NCBI RefSeq assembly: GCF_963583255.1
Contig: NC_084813.1
Span: 13,378,001 to 13,442,000, forward strand
Origin: Pyrus communis
Taxonomy: Eukaryota > Streptophyta > Magnoliopsida > Rosales > Rosaceae
Reading direction: 5' to 3'
Length of the DNA: 64,000 nt
Shown here: positions 35,695 through 46,375 of the stretch, piece by piece
How the letters are laid out: each line of letters opens with the position of its first letter
Position numbering within the stretch: position 1 is the stretch's first letter
Position numbers and translations under genes: made by a program
The notes under the pieces: generated by a model
The model's database searches: none
What the model was told of the DNA's origin: nothing
What the model saw: only the letters and a program-made list of their open reading frames with translations

Positions 35695-36390
35695 AAATAT
35701 ACACTCTTTGTTTTCAGGCCATTTAACAACGATGAGTGATGTATATGGCTTCGGCTTAGTTCTTTTGGAGCTACTAACTGGTAGAAGGTCCGTGGATGAT
35801 AGCCGTCATGGTAGAGAACAGAACCTAGTGGGGCGGTTCAAACCTTTTCTGAAGGACTCACATAAACTTGACCGCGTGATGGACCCTAGGCTCGAGGGTC
35901 AGTACTCGACCATAGGGGCAAGAAAAGCTGCTGCATTGGCTCACCAATGCCTGAGCCACAACCCCAAGTGTAGACCAACAATGACCAGCGTTGTCTAGTC
36001 CTTGGAACCTCTTATGGACTTGACTAATGACATCCCAATCGGACCCTTTGTGTACATTGTTCCGACTGTGGGAGAAAACATAGTCGGTGTGCACAGGGAT
36101 GAACGAGAGGGGCGAGCTGACTGTGATGTGGTGAAAAATGAGAGCACAGGTGAAGAAAAATTGGTGGAAAATAAAGCGAAGGGCCGCCACAGGAGCCGAA
36201 AAGGTCATCGGTATAGAAACCGGATTAAGCCATTTAGGTCTAGTACCGTTTATTCTGATACTGCACTATATAGAGTTCTTGAAACTGGTTGGGAGAAGGA
36301 TGCACATGCTTAGAAAAAGAGAAAAAAGGGTGATATAATACACAAATGGAACTGATTACAAACGTTTAATCGAAAATAGAACCAGAAATA

Positions 36391-37344
36391 CGCTAAACAA
36401 ATAATATATATACTGGAATACATTATAGTTGTTTTATTTGTGGAATACAGATAATCCATATACTCAGTTTTCAGCTTTAAATTTCTATGCTTTCACATAT
36501 TTAAAAAAAAAAACTATTTCAGAATTCATATAATAATATGAAATTATGACTTGTGCATGAGGTCATTGAAAGGATGACGTTGATTAAATTATTTATGGAC
36601 TCACTTTTGTAACCTTCCATTTGCTTCTGGAGTGGAAAATATTGTATTCGATATTCCGAGTCAATTTACCATTTATTCATCCCTTGTGTTCAAAATTAGC
36701 TCAAATGTAGTGCAACAAGTAAAGGGTTTGAATAATCCACCAAAACTATTTGGAGCGAGGATTTAAGGCCAAGAAATCCCAAGTTGGCCTAATTTAGAGG
36801 CTGAGTTTTGCTGATGCAACCATGAAGGTCCTTGGAAAGACTTGAATTTGCTATTGCTTATGACCACAGTAAGCAACCCGCAAGGGTCCCGGCTCGTGTT
36901 CGGGTCTACTCATTTGTATTAATGTCGTGCGACCAGGTTGATGAACAAGCAAAGCGATACAAAGTTAATAATATAATAATACGATAACTCATACTAATGA
37001 TTAAAAAAATGAGAAAAGTTCTATATATATTAATAATTGTGTACATCCATCCCATCCCCAATTTGAACCAAGTAGGGTTAGATTTGGGTTGGGGTTACAA
37101 AAATGCACTGCAACTTCTAGCTAGATTTGAGTGGGAATGCTTAAGCTAGAACTAGGTTTAGCTTGAAGACTTATGACCCCAGAGATGACCTCAGACGGTC
37201 CATTTCAAACGAAAGTCACACATTCGGGTTGATGCAAGTTGATTCTCATAAAAAAATTCCGCTTTCACCACCAGGAGGTGAAACTTTAGCAGCCTGATCG
37301 GGATTAAGTAGCCGAGAGTGCTAATCCAGGGGCCATAGGTGTGA
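36391..37344. other. gene-free stretch between the duplication and the MORF gene
   Basis: Unique-looking AT-rich sequence. The part next to 37345 is the likely 3' UTR of the - strand MORF gene; the open frame at 37191-37418 is a shadow of its last exon and UTR. Nothing else is recognised. Confidence 0.45.
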
Positions 37345-38776
37345 TTAAGCCTTGAATTTTTCGTCACGCACCCAGTCTGCGTGATACTTTTCATCATATG
37401 GAACAGCAACCCCTTCAACTAAAGGTTCTCCTGTCCAGAACCAAGAACATGTTCAGAAATGCAGATTGATTACCTACGGAAACATGGAATAAAAATTTCC
37501 TTGGGGAACAAGAATCAAAGATAAATCGGGTTTCGATGTTTTCCTACAGAAATAAATCATGCATTGTGGCTTCACATCACTTAGATGAGTCTACACAGTA
37601 TGCTATAAGTTGGCAGCTTACATTCTAGTTCTTCTTGATGAGTAACCTTGCATTTATTTGGAATGACTCGTATAAATATCATAATATTTCAAATCAACGT
37701 TCTCGAACATCCTCTCTATTCATTTAAGGGTCGGCTTGTAAGTTGTAACTAAACACGGCATTAAAGTGAATCTTCGTATTCACACACTAAGCACGTCCTA
37801 GGCTCAGAAGTTGAAGAAGTGAAGAAAAAAAGCAAGAAAGAATACCTCCATAGTCATTTTCACCATGACATAAGTAAGAATCTGGGAGAACCCATCTCAC
37901 ATTAGGCAGAGCTGCAAACAATTCAATCATGTTTATACCAAATTCAAAACTTAAACAAAAAGAAAATTGAAATAGTTGTGCAGGAAGTTACATTTTATCT
38001 TTAAAGTCAAATCCTCCGGGACTTTGCAGCCAAATGCAAAGTAGTACTTTGTCGAAACAGAGTAAATTGACTTCTTTGCCTCCTCTTCACTACAATTATC
38101 ACCAACACTAAGTTTATCAAACAAATCCATGAGATATGCCTCTATATATGTGTATATATAATAGTAATAACGATCGGTCCCAGAAACATCAAAACTGCTG
38201 TTGAGCTGATTAAAATCAAATTTCGACAATACAGCGATCAAATATCAACCACATAGCGATCAAATATTGACGATATAATATCTACTGAAAACTAATCAAT
38301 TAAAATTTGGAAAATAAATATTTCGGCCAATTTCTGAAAGTATAAAGTGTTTAAAATGTACTTCAAGTTTGAACCTTACAACCTAAATCCGCGAACCCGG
38401 AAAGTGTATTCAGGTTTTACCTTCCGAGGGCGGTGGCTAGGGTTTGGATGTAGCCACTGATGATCTCGTCGCGAAGTGGGTAACCCTTAGGAGGCTCCGT
38501 GACAACGAGCCAGTGCTCGTAGTCGCAGCCCTCCACCACCGTCGCCAACCGAGTCAACTCACTGCCCGCCGAGTCCTTGGCCGAGTCGTCGGCGGAGCTT
38601 CTCGGAGCTGAAGAAGACGACGAGAAGGGCGAAGATGGAAAGAGAGTACACGACAGCGGATTTGAGAAACGGTGACGCCGGAGAAACGTGGCTGTTAGAC
38701 TTAACGGCGTACTCCCAATGCTTGATCGCATCGCATCCCGGATTGTGTGGTTTAGTCTCGTTGGTGCTCCACTCAC
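37345..38776 (-). CDS. MORF/DAG-like organellar RNA editing factor
   Basis: MORF (RIP) proteins work in plastids or mitochondria with PPR proteins to convert C to U in transcripts. Exons on the - strand: 38776-38421, 38089-37992, 37911-37846 and 37430-37345, all GT-AG; 201 aa. The MORF box begins CDYEHWLVVTEPPKG, continues with IYSVSTKYYFAFGCKV and LPNVRWVLPDSYL, and ends DYGGEPLVEGVAVPYDEKYH. The first about 70 residues are rich in Ser, Arg and Ala, like an organelle transit peptide. Met16 (38731) is an alternative start that gives an Arg-rich presequence opening. The protein ends 19 residues after VPYD, without the long Gln/Asn/Gly-rich tail of some MORFs. Which organelle and which MORF number cannot be decided by eye. 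Confidence 0.88.
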
Positions 38777-39075
38777 TCACTGGGCTCGGTCCCTCTTTCA
38801 TGTAACGACATGTCGTATTTAGGGGATTTGGATCGCAATCCAAATGGTTAAGATTCTCACATTTTAATCATTTATCGTACATCGTACGGTTAATAATCAT
38901 TTGAATTTTACTATTTAAAATTAAATATAAATAATAACTAACAAAAATTATCCACGTAATATACGATGAACGATTAGAATGTCAAGATTTCTTAGATCCT
39001 TACAAAAGGAATTGAAGGAGAACCGTCGTCTGGGCTCTTGGACAGAGCATAGAATAGGCCCACGTACTGTATGTG
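38777..39075 (-). promoter_or_regulatory. MORF gene upstream region with site II-like motifs
   Basis: TGGGCT at 38781-38786 and 39031-39036 (+ strand), and TGGGCC on the - strand at 39058-39063. TGGGCY (site II) elements bound by TCP factors are common in promoters of nuclear genes for organelle proteins, which fits the gene. The first lies very close to the chosen start codon and could be in the 5' UTR. Function is inferred from motif and context only. Confidence 0.35.
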
Positions 39076-40118
39076 GCTTGTGAATCGTGTGATGAGCATT
39101 GGTTACTTTTGATTTGTTTGGTTCAGATATTTTGATCAAATCTTTTATTTATTTATTTGTGGAGGGTTTAATTGGATGTGGGCTCATTTTAGTTTTGGAA
39201 TCATACTTTGGAATTTGGGTCCATTTCGGACCTAGTGTTTTGAGTTTACGAATAAAAAAAATTTGGGCTTTTAATTTGTGTGGAAAAGAAATTAAAGTTG
39301 TTGGTTTGTATAACGTAGGTCAGTGAAATGAGTTAATCAGAATTGTCAAATTTAATTTGTGTGGTCTAGAATTTTTTTATCCCTAGGCTCTAGATAGTAT
39401 GTTTAAGAATGGATCCAATTCCATACTTTCGGGTTTGTTTTGATCAATGTTTTTATATTTTATTTGTGGAGTTGTGGTTGTTTTAGTTTTGGATTTTGTT
39501 TGGGAAAACTATAATAATTTGGAGTTACTTTTATTCTCATTGTGATATGTTTTGATATAATGATCTTCAAATTTCGCACAGAACTTTCAAAATTCAATTA
39601 TTTTGTGCTTATTCTAGTTTTTTAGCTTTCGACCACAAAATAGTTGGTTTTATGAAATCGATTCAAGTCTAGCAAAAAAAATTTGTTTATGACATCGACT
39701 ACTGGTACTGTTTTTAGCATGTTCATGTGAAACCATGTAATGTAAGAATATCAATTTAAGCTTTCGGACTCGAGAATCCCAAGCTCGACAATGCTACTTG
39801 TGGTATAGTTTTGAGAGATTTTCTAATATGCCCAGTTGTATTCTATGCATACACAGGTATTTTAGCCGTTTAAATTTTAATCATTGAATGTTTAATAGAA
39901 AATCTAATGACAAAAAACTCTATAAGGGGATATTAGAATTTTTTCCATTTTGATCTGTTCTATCTCAATCATAACATTTTAAAGGGGTGACAGGAATGGA
40001 GGAGATTCTCCAAGTAGAGTACAGTAGAGAAAGGAAAAATATATGCTTGAAAAAGGTCTATCAAGTCATCTCCAACCGAAACGGTTAAACATAAACCGTT
40101 TAGAATTATAGCCCTGTA
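39076..40118. other. gene-free stretch, with a possible small MITE
   Basis: No gene is seen; the open frame at 39099-39326 has no recognisable family. Near 39813-39945 the inward-facing motifs TTTTCTAATATGCCC and GGGGATATTAGAATTTTTT look like the inverted ends of a roughly 130-bp MITE, without a clear target duplication. Confidence 0.4.
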
Positions 40119-40457
40119 TTTTTTTTTTTTTTTTTTTTTGGTAAACCTTGATGGTACGAGAGAATTTTATTAATAATGAAAAAAAAAGTTACACCTAATT
40201 GGGGGGACATAAACCTAATCCCTTATAGTAAAAGAAAAAAAGGTAAAAAATACATGAAAAAGAAGGGGGGGGGGACATAAACCTTACCTTTCTAGAAACG
40301 AAAACAATAATGATACATGGAAAAGAGGGGAGACATGAAGCCTAACCCTTCTAAAGCCAAACCTAAAAGGTCTAAACCTGCAAAACAGATCAAGCAACAT
40401 CACAGGTTAAGAAAAGAAAATTAGAAAGTCACACAAACTTGTATGCCATGGTGCACA

Positions 40458-41742
40458 TTAATTTGAGAAGTGGAAGCCAAGAGAGCCAGTATAGTCTGAA
40501 AACAAAGTAGCACGAGCCGCCACCGAAAAGGAATTATGCCATACCAAAGTTGGAGAAGACAAGCCCATGCTAGCAAAATTGTCCACAACAACGTTTCCCT
40601 CACGATATGTAACATCCCACATCGAATAGGAGAGTGTAAGCCTTATATGTATATTCCCATCTCTACCTAGCACGAGACTTTTTGGGAGCTCACTAGCTTC
40701 GTGTTCCATTGGAACTTCGAAGTTAAGCAAGTAGCGAGCGAGAGCAATCCCATGATGGGTGACCCACTGGGAAGTTCTTGTGTGAGTTCCCAAAAACAAA
40801 ACTGTGAGGGCGTGGTTGGGGCCCAAAACGGATAATATCGTGCGACGGTGGAGTTGGGCTCGGGATGTAGTAGGGGCTCGGTCAGGATGTGACAATTTGG
40901 TATCAGAGCCAATCCCTGGCCGGAAGTGTGTCGACGAGGATGTCGGGCCCCTGAGTGGGGTGGATTGTAACATCCTACATCGCCCAGGGGAATGTATGCC
41001 TTGTATGTATATTCCCATCTCTACCTAGCGCGAGGCTTTTTGGGAGCTCACTGGTTTCGGGTTCCATTAGAACTTCGAAGTTAAGCGAGTAGCGCGTGAG
41101 AGCAATCCCATGATGGGTGACCCACTGGGAAGTTCTCGTGTGAGTTCCCAAAAACAAAACTGTGAGGGCGTGGTCGGGGCCCAAAGCGGACAATATCGTG
41201 ATGGAGTCGGGCCCGGGATGTGGTGGGGGCCCAGGCCAGTATGTGATACGATATATGTCAGAGGTGTAGAAAGCATCTTTCTGAATGCGGTCCAAACAAA
41301 TAGACCATTGTGTACAAAGGGCCCAAGGAGGAACAAAATCAGTTGATTGGAGATCAAAAATAACACTAGAAGAGTCACTTTCCAACTAAATACAATGCCA
41401 ACCCAACTGATATGGAAACTCTATACCAACAATAATTGCTGATAATTCCGCAAAGAAAGAGTTGTGATGATTGATCTATTAGCAAAAACTGCCAAGAAAT
41501 TGACCATGATGATCCTTGAAAACTCTTCTACTAGTAGCAGGACCAGGATTTCCTTTACACAAACCATCTGTATTAAGTTTAATCCAAGAAAACCAAGTAG
41601 AAGACCAAAGCATAGGAAGAACAGTCGGTGCCTTACGAGGAATATGTTGGATTCCCAAAGAAGAAATGATACATGTGTCAAAACCCTGAGAGTAATGAGG
41701 AATAAACTTCCCACCATGCACGATCCTAGAGTAGATAGACAT
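40458..41742 (-). pseudogene. LINE RNase H remnant, split by Cassandra
   Basis: The upstream half (41742 to about 41254) contains WIKLNTDGLCKGNPGPAT, the opening of a plant LINE RNase H with its first catalytic aspartate, then VFKDHHGQFLGSF. The downstream half (40607 to 40458) contains GNVVVDNFASMG (canonical G-N-x-x-A-D). The 641-bp Cassandra and its target duplication separate the halves. Frameshifts occur in the upstream half. Confidence 0.8.
40608..41248 (+). mobile_element. complete Cassandra TRIM retrotransposon
   Basis: Two LTRs (40608-40894, 287 bp, starting TGTAACATCCCACATCG; and 40966-41248, 283 bp, starting TGTAACATCCTACATCG) enclose 71 bp. The internal part starts with the primer-binding site TTTGGTATCAGAGCC (40896-40910, initiator-Met tRNA type) and ends with the purine-rich GAGTGGGGTGGA before the 3' LTR. 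The target duplication CGATA is at 40603-40607 and 41249-41253. Both LTRs hold the 5S-rRNA-like core (GAAGTTAAGC and GATGGGTGACCCACTGGGAA). No coding capacity, as expected. The last base pairs of the 3' LTR have changed from TGTGACA to TGTGATA. Confidence 0.95.
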
Positions 41743-41939
41743 GCAAAAGCGATGAAAATATATTGGGTGACCCTAAAAAATTAACTTATTTTGAGCTTTC
41801 CAAATATTCGAAATAGTAGACAGACTGCAAAAATCCAGAGCTTATGCAATTGTTTGGAGAAGGGCTTAAGTACGTAAGTATCTCAAAAAACAACCAAAGA
41901 ATCTAAAAAAGGCAAAGAGGTACCAAATGGACATGCTAA

Positions 41940-42160
41940 CCACCTCCAAAGTTACTTAGATATCCGACAACCGAAGAAAAGATGAATAATAGATTCTTTA
42001 GAATTATGACATAAACAACAAATGGACGCCAAAGAAATTCCATGTCGTTGTAGTGCACCTTTAGTAGGAAGTTTATCATGAAAAAGCCGCCAAGCCAAAA
42101 TAGATAGTTGAGGTGAAATAAAATGTTGCCAAATAACTTTAGCCCAAGCACAATCCATAT
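41940..42160 (-). pseudogene. LINE zf-RVT remnant
   Basis: The - strand frame (42158 to 41952) reads SPQLSILAWRLFHDKLPTKG followed by LQRHGISLASICCLCHNS and HLFFGC, with paired cysteines and a histidine. This is the zinc-binding domain found after plant LINE reverse transcriptases. It ends in a stop at the GCRISK segment. Confidence 0.8.
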
Positions 42161-42452
42161 GTGTTCAACGAATAATATGATAGCCAGAAGAAAAGGAAAA
42201 TTGTAATACTCAGTATTAAAAAAAAAGATTATTTGACCTTCGTTAACCAGCGTACGGTGAGAGGTACGAAACATTATTTCATTAAATTCTCGAAGTACTC
42301 GACTCTACGAACGCGTAGACGTCAGCGGAATCAAAATGGGAGTTACGATGAAGATTTTATGGAACTACGAATCTGAAAATACTTTTGTGAAAACTACTAT
42401 TTTATATTTTGTATATTTATTCAAAATTTTTATATTAATATATCATTATTTT

Positions 42453-44404
42453 GCAAGTGGCCCTTTACCACAGTGGTGGAAGGGTGTTAAGCCTTTATAT
42501 AATGGTGTGGGTTCAAACCCTGTCGATGGCTAATCTAACATCTAATCTAACAAATGTTGGAAATGTGCCCTAAAACCAATCATATGATGACACTTTACGG
42601 ACATTTCACATGCTAAAGTAATCTACTTTAATATAAAGGAAAAAGATTATTGTTTTAAGCTGTCTCATATAAATGTTATATGCTTAAACAATAAGTCCAA
42701 GGAATTTGCAATTGGGAGAATGTGATCTAAAGAAGTTAGATACATGAGACCATTCTCTTTCGTATACATATCCTAAACATTCTTGATCATAGGATTGCCA
42801 ATTGGGCATGACAGTCCGTTAAGATCAGTACGTGCTATGTCTTCTCTTAGGGAGAATGACTGGTCTTGAGTCATTGGTGCGACTGACACCAACACAAACA
42901 TGTAGGTGCTCAATAAAGAATGAGTCCATTGAACACGATCAACGAGGAGTTCTCATACTCATGTCACATGAGAACTCATGGTTGGGATAATGCAAAGTAG
43001 TCATTTGACCTGAGGCATCATAGTTGTCTTGTGGTTAGGTCCTTGATCTTTAACTATGTCAAAGTCACTCCATTAGAGGGTGTCCACGACATAGTTGGGG
43101 TTAAGCCACTTAGCCATGGAGGCAAGTGAATGTGCAACAAGGGATCTCTAACCTTCAAAGTGTTTAAGGGAGAATACTCTATGATATGATTAAGAATCTC
43201 TGGGTAGAGTATGAATGAGATTTAGGAAGTTGTTCCAAATCACATTCAAGGTAATCATATAAGTAAAAGAATCACATTGGATAGTAGACATGAATAAACT
43301 ATCAAACCAAACAATGTGGTCAAGAGTATTGTATTAAAGAAAGACCGTATTGCATTGTAATCCTAAACTGAATAGGTTCTCCACCTCTTCTGATTAGCTT
43401 GGGTAACCATGACATACTGCTAGGTGTCACTCATGGTTTATGGAAGCCCTAAACATGTATAATCACTAAAGGGAGAATTGAAAGTAAGTTTCAATTCACA
43501 ATCGATATGAAGAGTTATAATCGCCCACTGCCTCGCTAAAAGGAACCTAATGGATCGTACATCGTGTAAGCTAGAGATTGAAGAAATAATGAAGATGAGG
43601 AAGGAAGATGAGGAAGGATAATTAAATGGTTTAATTATTTATGGCAAGGTTTAATTAATATGATGATTAATCAAACGAATTAGTTCGTTTTAGACCTCAA
43701 GTTAGTTTTGGGCTGCAAGGCCCAATTAGACTTGAATGTCAAGTCCAATAACTCAAGTTGTATGACAACTTGAAAACACAAAGGGCTTGAAAGCCCTATA
43801 AACCCTTAAGGCCGGCCGTCTAGAGAAAGGGTAGTAAACTTGCTTTAATTGCAAGTTTGCCACTACATTGTGAGGTGGTATAAAGGAAACTTTATAGCCA
43901 TTTCATCCTTAGGGGTTTTCTTTGGAGAAAAGATGAGAACAAAAGCTCTCTTGACTCTTTAGGAGGCCGGCCACCTTGGAAGAGATTACTAGCATCTATC
44001 TCTTCCTGGGTCACTCATCTCTTCATCAATGCTCTCCTTGGTGTGGAAAAATTAAAGGTTCTCTATTTTGGGAACTTGGAGAATCCTTTCAACCATCCTC
44101 CTCCAAGAAATCCATGGAGCTAAGAAGCAAGGAATGAAGGCCCTCTCCTTGGGTGATTAGCCTTTTCTTATGCAAAGAGGAATCAATAAGGTATAAGATT
44201 TCTCAACTCACTTTGTTCTTGAGTTGAGTCTTGGTTCACCCAACTACTAGGCTTTGAATTTCATGGGTAAAGTTTTGTTTTTGAGTGCATACAAGCGTGA
44301 TTCCACCTTTTAATTGTTAATAGCATGCATAGGTGTTGCTCAAATAAACTTGTTTTCACAAATATGTCCTTCAACAAAATCTTTTGTTTGACCAAAAATA
44401 AAAA
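42453..44404 (+). mobile_element. tRNA-derived SINE, split by a solo LTR
   Basis: Flanked by a perfect 13-bp target duplication, ATATCATTATTTT (42440-42452 and 44405-44417). The SINE body is 42453-42549 plus the remainder from 44374 to the A-rich tail at 44404, about 128 bp in all. It has a tRNA-like A-box (TACCACAGTGG, 42466-42476, nine of eleven consensus positions) and a perfect B-box (GGTTCAAACCC, 42510-42520). The 1819-bp solo LTR sits in its tail region. Confidence 0.85.
42555..44373 (+). mobile_element. solo LTR of a long-LTR retrotransposon
   Basis: 1819 bp from TGTTGGAAATGTGCCC to TGTCCTTCA, flanked by the 5-bp target duplication ACAAA (42550-42554 and 44374-44378). It is the same family and orientation as the LTR at 50801-52640. 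No primer-binding site or internal sequence follows, so it arose by LTR-LTR recombination. The length and the TGTTGGAAATGTGCCC start suggest a copia of the SIRE/Angela kind, which is inference. Confidence 0.92.
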
Positions 44405-45871
44405 ATATCATTATTTTAATAATTTTTTAAGAGATATTTTTAATATTTTATTAATATTTCTAACCCATAGGGCCCACACTCACCCAAGCTCTGCACTCCT
44501 CTCTTGCCACTTGTTCTTCCCCTCTACCTTTCATTCCTTTTTCTTTCTCAGCTCTGTCTCCCTTATCTCTCCTGTAATCTCTCCCCGACAACAACAACAA
44601 CAACAACGGCTGCCACCATCGCATCCTTCCTTCAGTGAACTACCCAGAACACCATCCCTTCTCGTCTTCAACCCACCATGAGCGCAAAACCACTGCAAAT
44701 ACCTTGTTTGAGTAGCCACCCTGGGAACCCAGCTGCTACCGTCGAGCCAAGGAACTTTGGCATAGAGCTATGGTTTCCCAATGAAGATTTTGTCGATTTT
44801 AGTGTTGGTAATGTCCAAAAACCCTTTAAAATCTAGCAGATTGTGTTTTGGTGTACCTTTGGAGTAGTTTTGAGATGAATGACAATGTTTGAATGCAGAA
44901 CGGCGAGGGGATGCCTCTCCCTAATTTTTTCGGAGAGAAACCCGAGCTTTGCAGACTTTTTTCCGGTCTTCTCCGATCATGGCTTGACCTCTTGATGGTA
45001 TATTCATCTCCCTCATGTTGCAAGCTTCAGTTCCATATATTATATGCTAGTTTTGGGTAAGTTTCAACAAACCCAAATTGTAGCTTAGGAGGTCTCTGGG
45101 CCAAATCCTACGAATTCGGCCTTCTTCTTCCTCTTAGGTCCGGCGGGTACAACCCGCAAGCCCAATGGGTAAACCCAACCCGATACATAAAAAAATAAGA
45201 GAAAGGCTCAAAAACCTGATCCATAGGCCAGCCTAAGCCTTTGGCCCGTTAACCCTGCCCCGCCCATTTTTTAAATGGGCTCAGAATATTCCTTCTATCG
45301 ACTTTTTCAAAATTTTTTCGGAAACTCTCTTAGGCTAATTTTGACTCCCCAAGTCCATTTAGCGAAATTGTAAAGTTTTAACCTAGTTGACCGCCGAGGC
45401 GACTCGGTTGACTTTTTCATTAACTTTTTACAAAATTTGTCCGGGACCCCTCTTAGTGTATTTCGACGCCCTAATTTCAAATCCTCATTCCGTTTTCCCA
45501 AATTTAATCATTTTAGTTGAGTTTTACTAATGGGTCTCATTATTATGCTTAGGTGCGATTACTATCGGAGACTTTGACTTCTCTTGTTCGAACGGTTACG
45601 ACTTCGCAAGTATTTGTGAGTGGGTCTTTTCTTATATATATATATATTTATTTATTTTTATATTGGATTAGTTTCCATATATACATCTAATAACGAATTT
45701 TCTAGGTGATGCTGTAATTAAATTAACATTTATACGAAATGTCATAATGATGAGAATTAGGAAATCATTATAAATCCTATGGGATGCCTTAATTAGATTT
45801 ACGGTTATGAATAATATTATGTTGACTAGGATTATCGAATTACTATAGCATGACTATATTTATATTATCTG
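44405..45871 (+). other. remainder of gypsy 5' LTR
   Basis: Continues the LTR begun at 42202. It includes a CT-rich, CAACAA-repeat-bearing stretch (about 44470-44640, probably the transcribed leader region) and a TA microsatellite near 45632-45645. Open frames at 44325-44681, 44531-44719 and 45307-45501 are not credible genes. Confidence 0.6.
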
Positions 45872-45890
45872 CTTGGTATCAGAGCATAAG
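45872..45890 (+). other. gypsy primer-binding site
   Basis: TTGGTATCAGAGCATAAG matches the initiator-methionine tRNA 3' end complement used by many plant LTR retrotransposons. It marks the end of the gypsy 5' LTR. Confidence 0.7.
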
Positions 45891-46375
45891 TTTGGGCATC
45901 ATTGCGGTCATCACACACGTGATGTAAGCATTCTCGGTTCTTGAGCCTAATTGTTGAATCTTGCCACCTCGTTGAATATGAAAAACATGTGAGGTTTTCC
46001 TAAGTTTTGGGTTACTTAGATGACTTATCGACCTTCTAGAAGAACATTTTGGCGATCACCTCTAGACTTAAATGAAGAACCTCCATGCCAAGGAAAATCC
46101 TGACTTGGAATAGGTTGTTGGCCCTGTAGCAGGGCTAATGTATCTGTAATTATGTGCCACCAGAGTTTTACTAATCAATTCCACTACCACTAGTCATTTC
46201 TACCTTCTCTTCCGTGATAGGAAATCAGAAATAGTTTTGATTTCTTGGCAACACTTGTTAGTATACCACCACTTGGAATTCCTATGAAGTTTTTCTTTTC
46301 GTCGAAATTTCCACAAATGTCTCGAGTGACAATGTGGTGCTAAAGTGGTAGTACTCGGTGGACGAACATCTGGGG

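Larger units (their letters stand above)
28043..36313 (+). pseudogene. RLCK kinase pseudogene split by a LINE
   Basis: Copy of the kinase at 23251-25106. Exon 1 is interrupted by the LINE at 28419-34174. The remaining parts are 28043-28418, 34175-34197, 34302-34437, 34557-34689, 34782-34905 and 35718 to about 36313, all with splice sites kept. Lesions: start codon ATG to ATT (28043-28045), a one-base deletion near 28213, TAG stops at 28315-28317 and 28366-28368 (CAG to TAG), the catalytic lysine codon changed to ATG at 28381-28383, a six-base deletion in exon 3, and a TAG at 35996-35998. The end is reshaped by a small deletion before 36285. The later exons are otherwise closely similar to copy A, so the decay is recent relative to the duplication. 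It is very unlikely to make a kinase. Confidence 0.92.
25241..36390 (+). repeat. segmental duplication, copy B (holds the kinase pseudogene)
   Basis: Same unit as 20575-25240, expanded by a LINE (28419-34174) and two MITE-like insertions (25566-25708 and 35056-35694). It lacks the Cassandra LTR present in copy A: at about 27707-27715 the sequence is uninterrupted. Similarity resumes after each insertion and continues to the 3' flank near 36390. Confidence 0.85.
40119..42201 (-). mobile_element. LINE 3' portion (minus strand)
   Basis: Read on the - strand: a zf-RVT zinc domain, an RNase H domain, a 3' UTR ending TTCTCTCGTACCATCAAGG, and a poly-A tail seen as the T run at about 40119-40139. 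The 5' end is cut off by the gypsy LTR that begins at 42202, so the rest of the LINE may lie beyond the right edge of the window. A complete Cassandra sits inside it (40608-41248). Multiple stops are present. Confidence 0.85.

Noticed and set aside
34509..36313. Second functional kinase gene
   Set aside because: Open pieces are exons of the pseudogene; start loss, stops, the lost catalytic lysine and the LINE rule it out.
42453..42549. tRNA gene
   Set aside because: A- and B-boxes are present but the sequence does not form a full cloverleaf, and it is flanked by a 13-bp target duplication with an A-rich tail, as in a SINE.
44325..44681. 118-aa open frame with Ser/Pro/Gln-rich end
   Set aside because: It crosses the SINE, the LTR boundary and the gypsy LTR leader, so it cannot be one gene.
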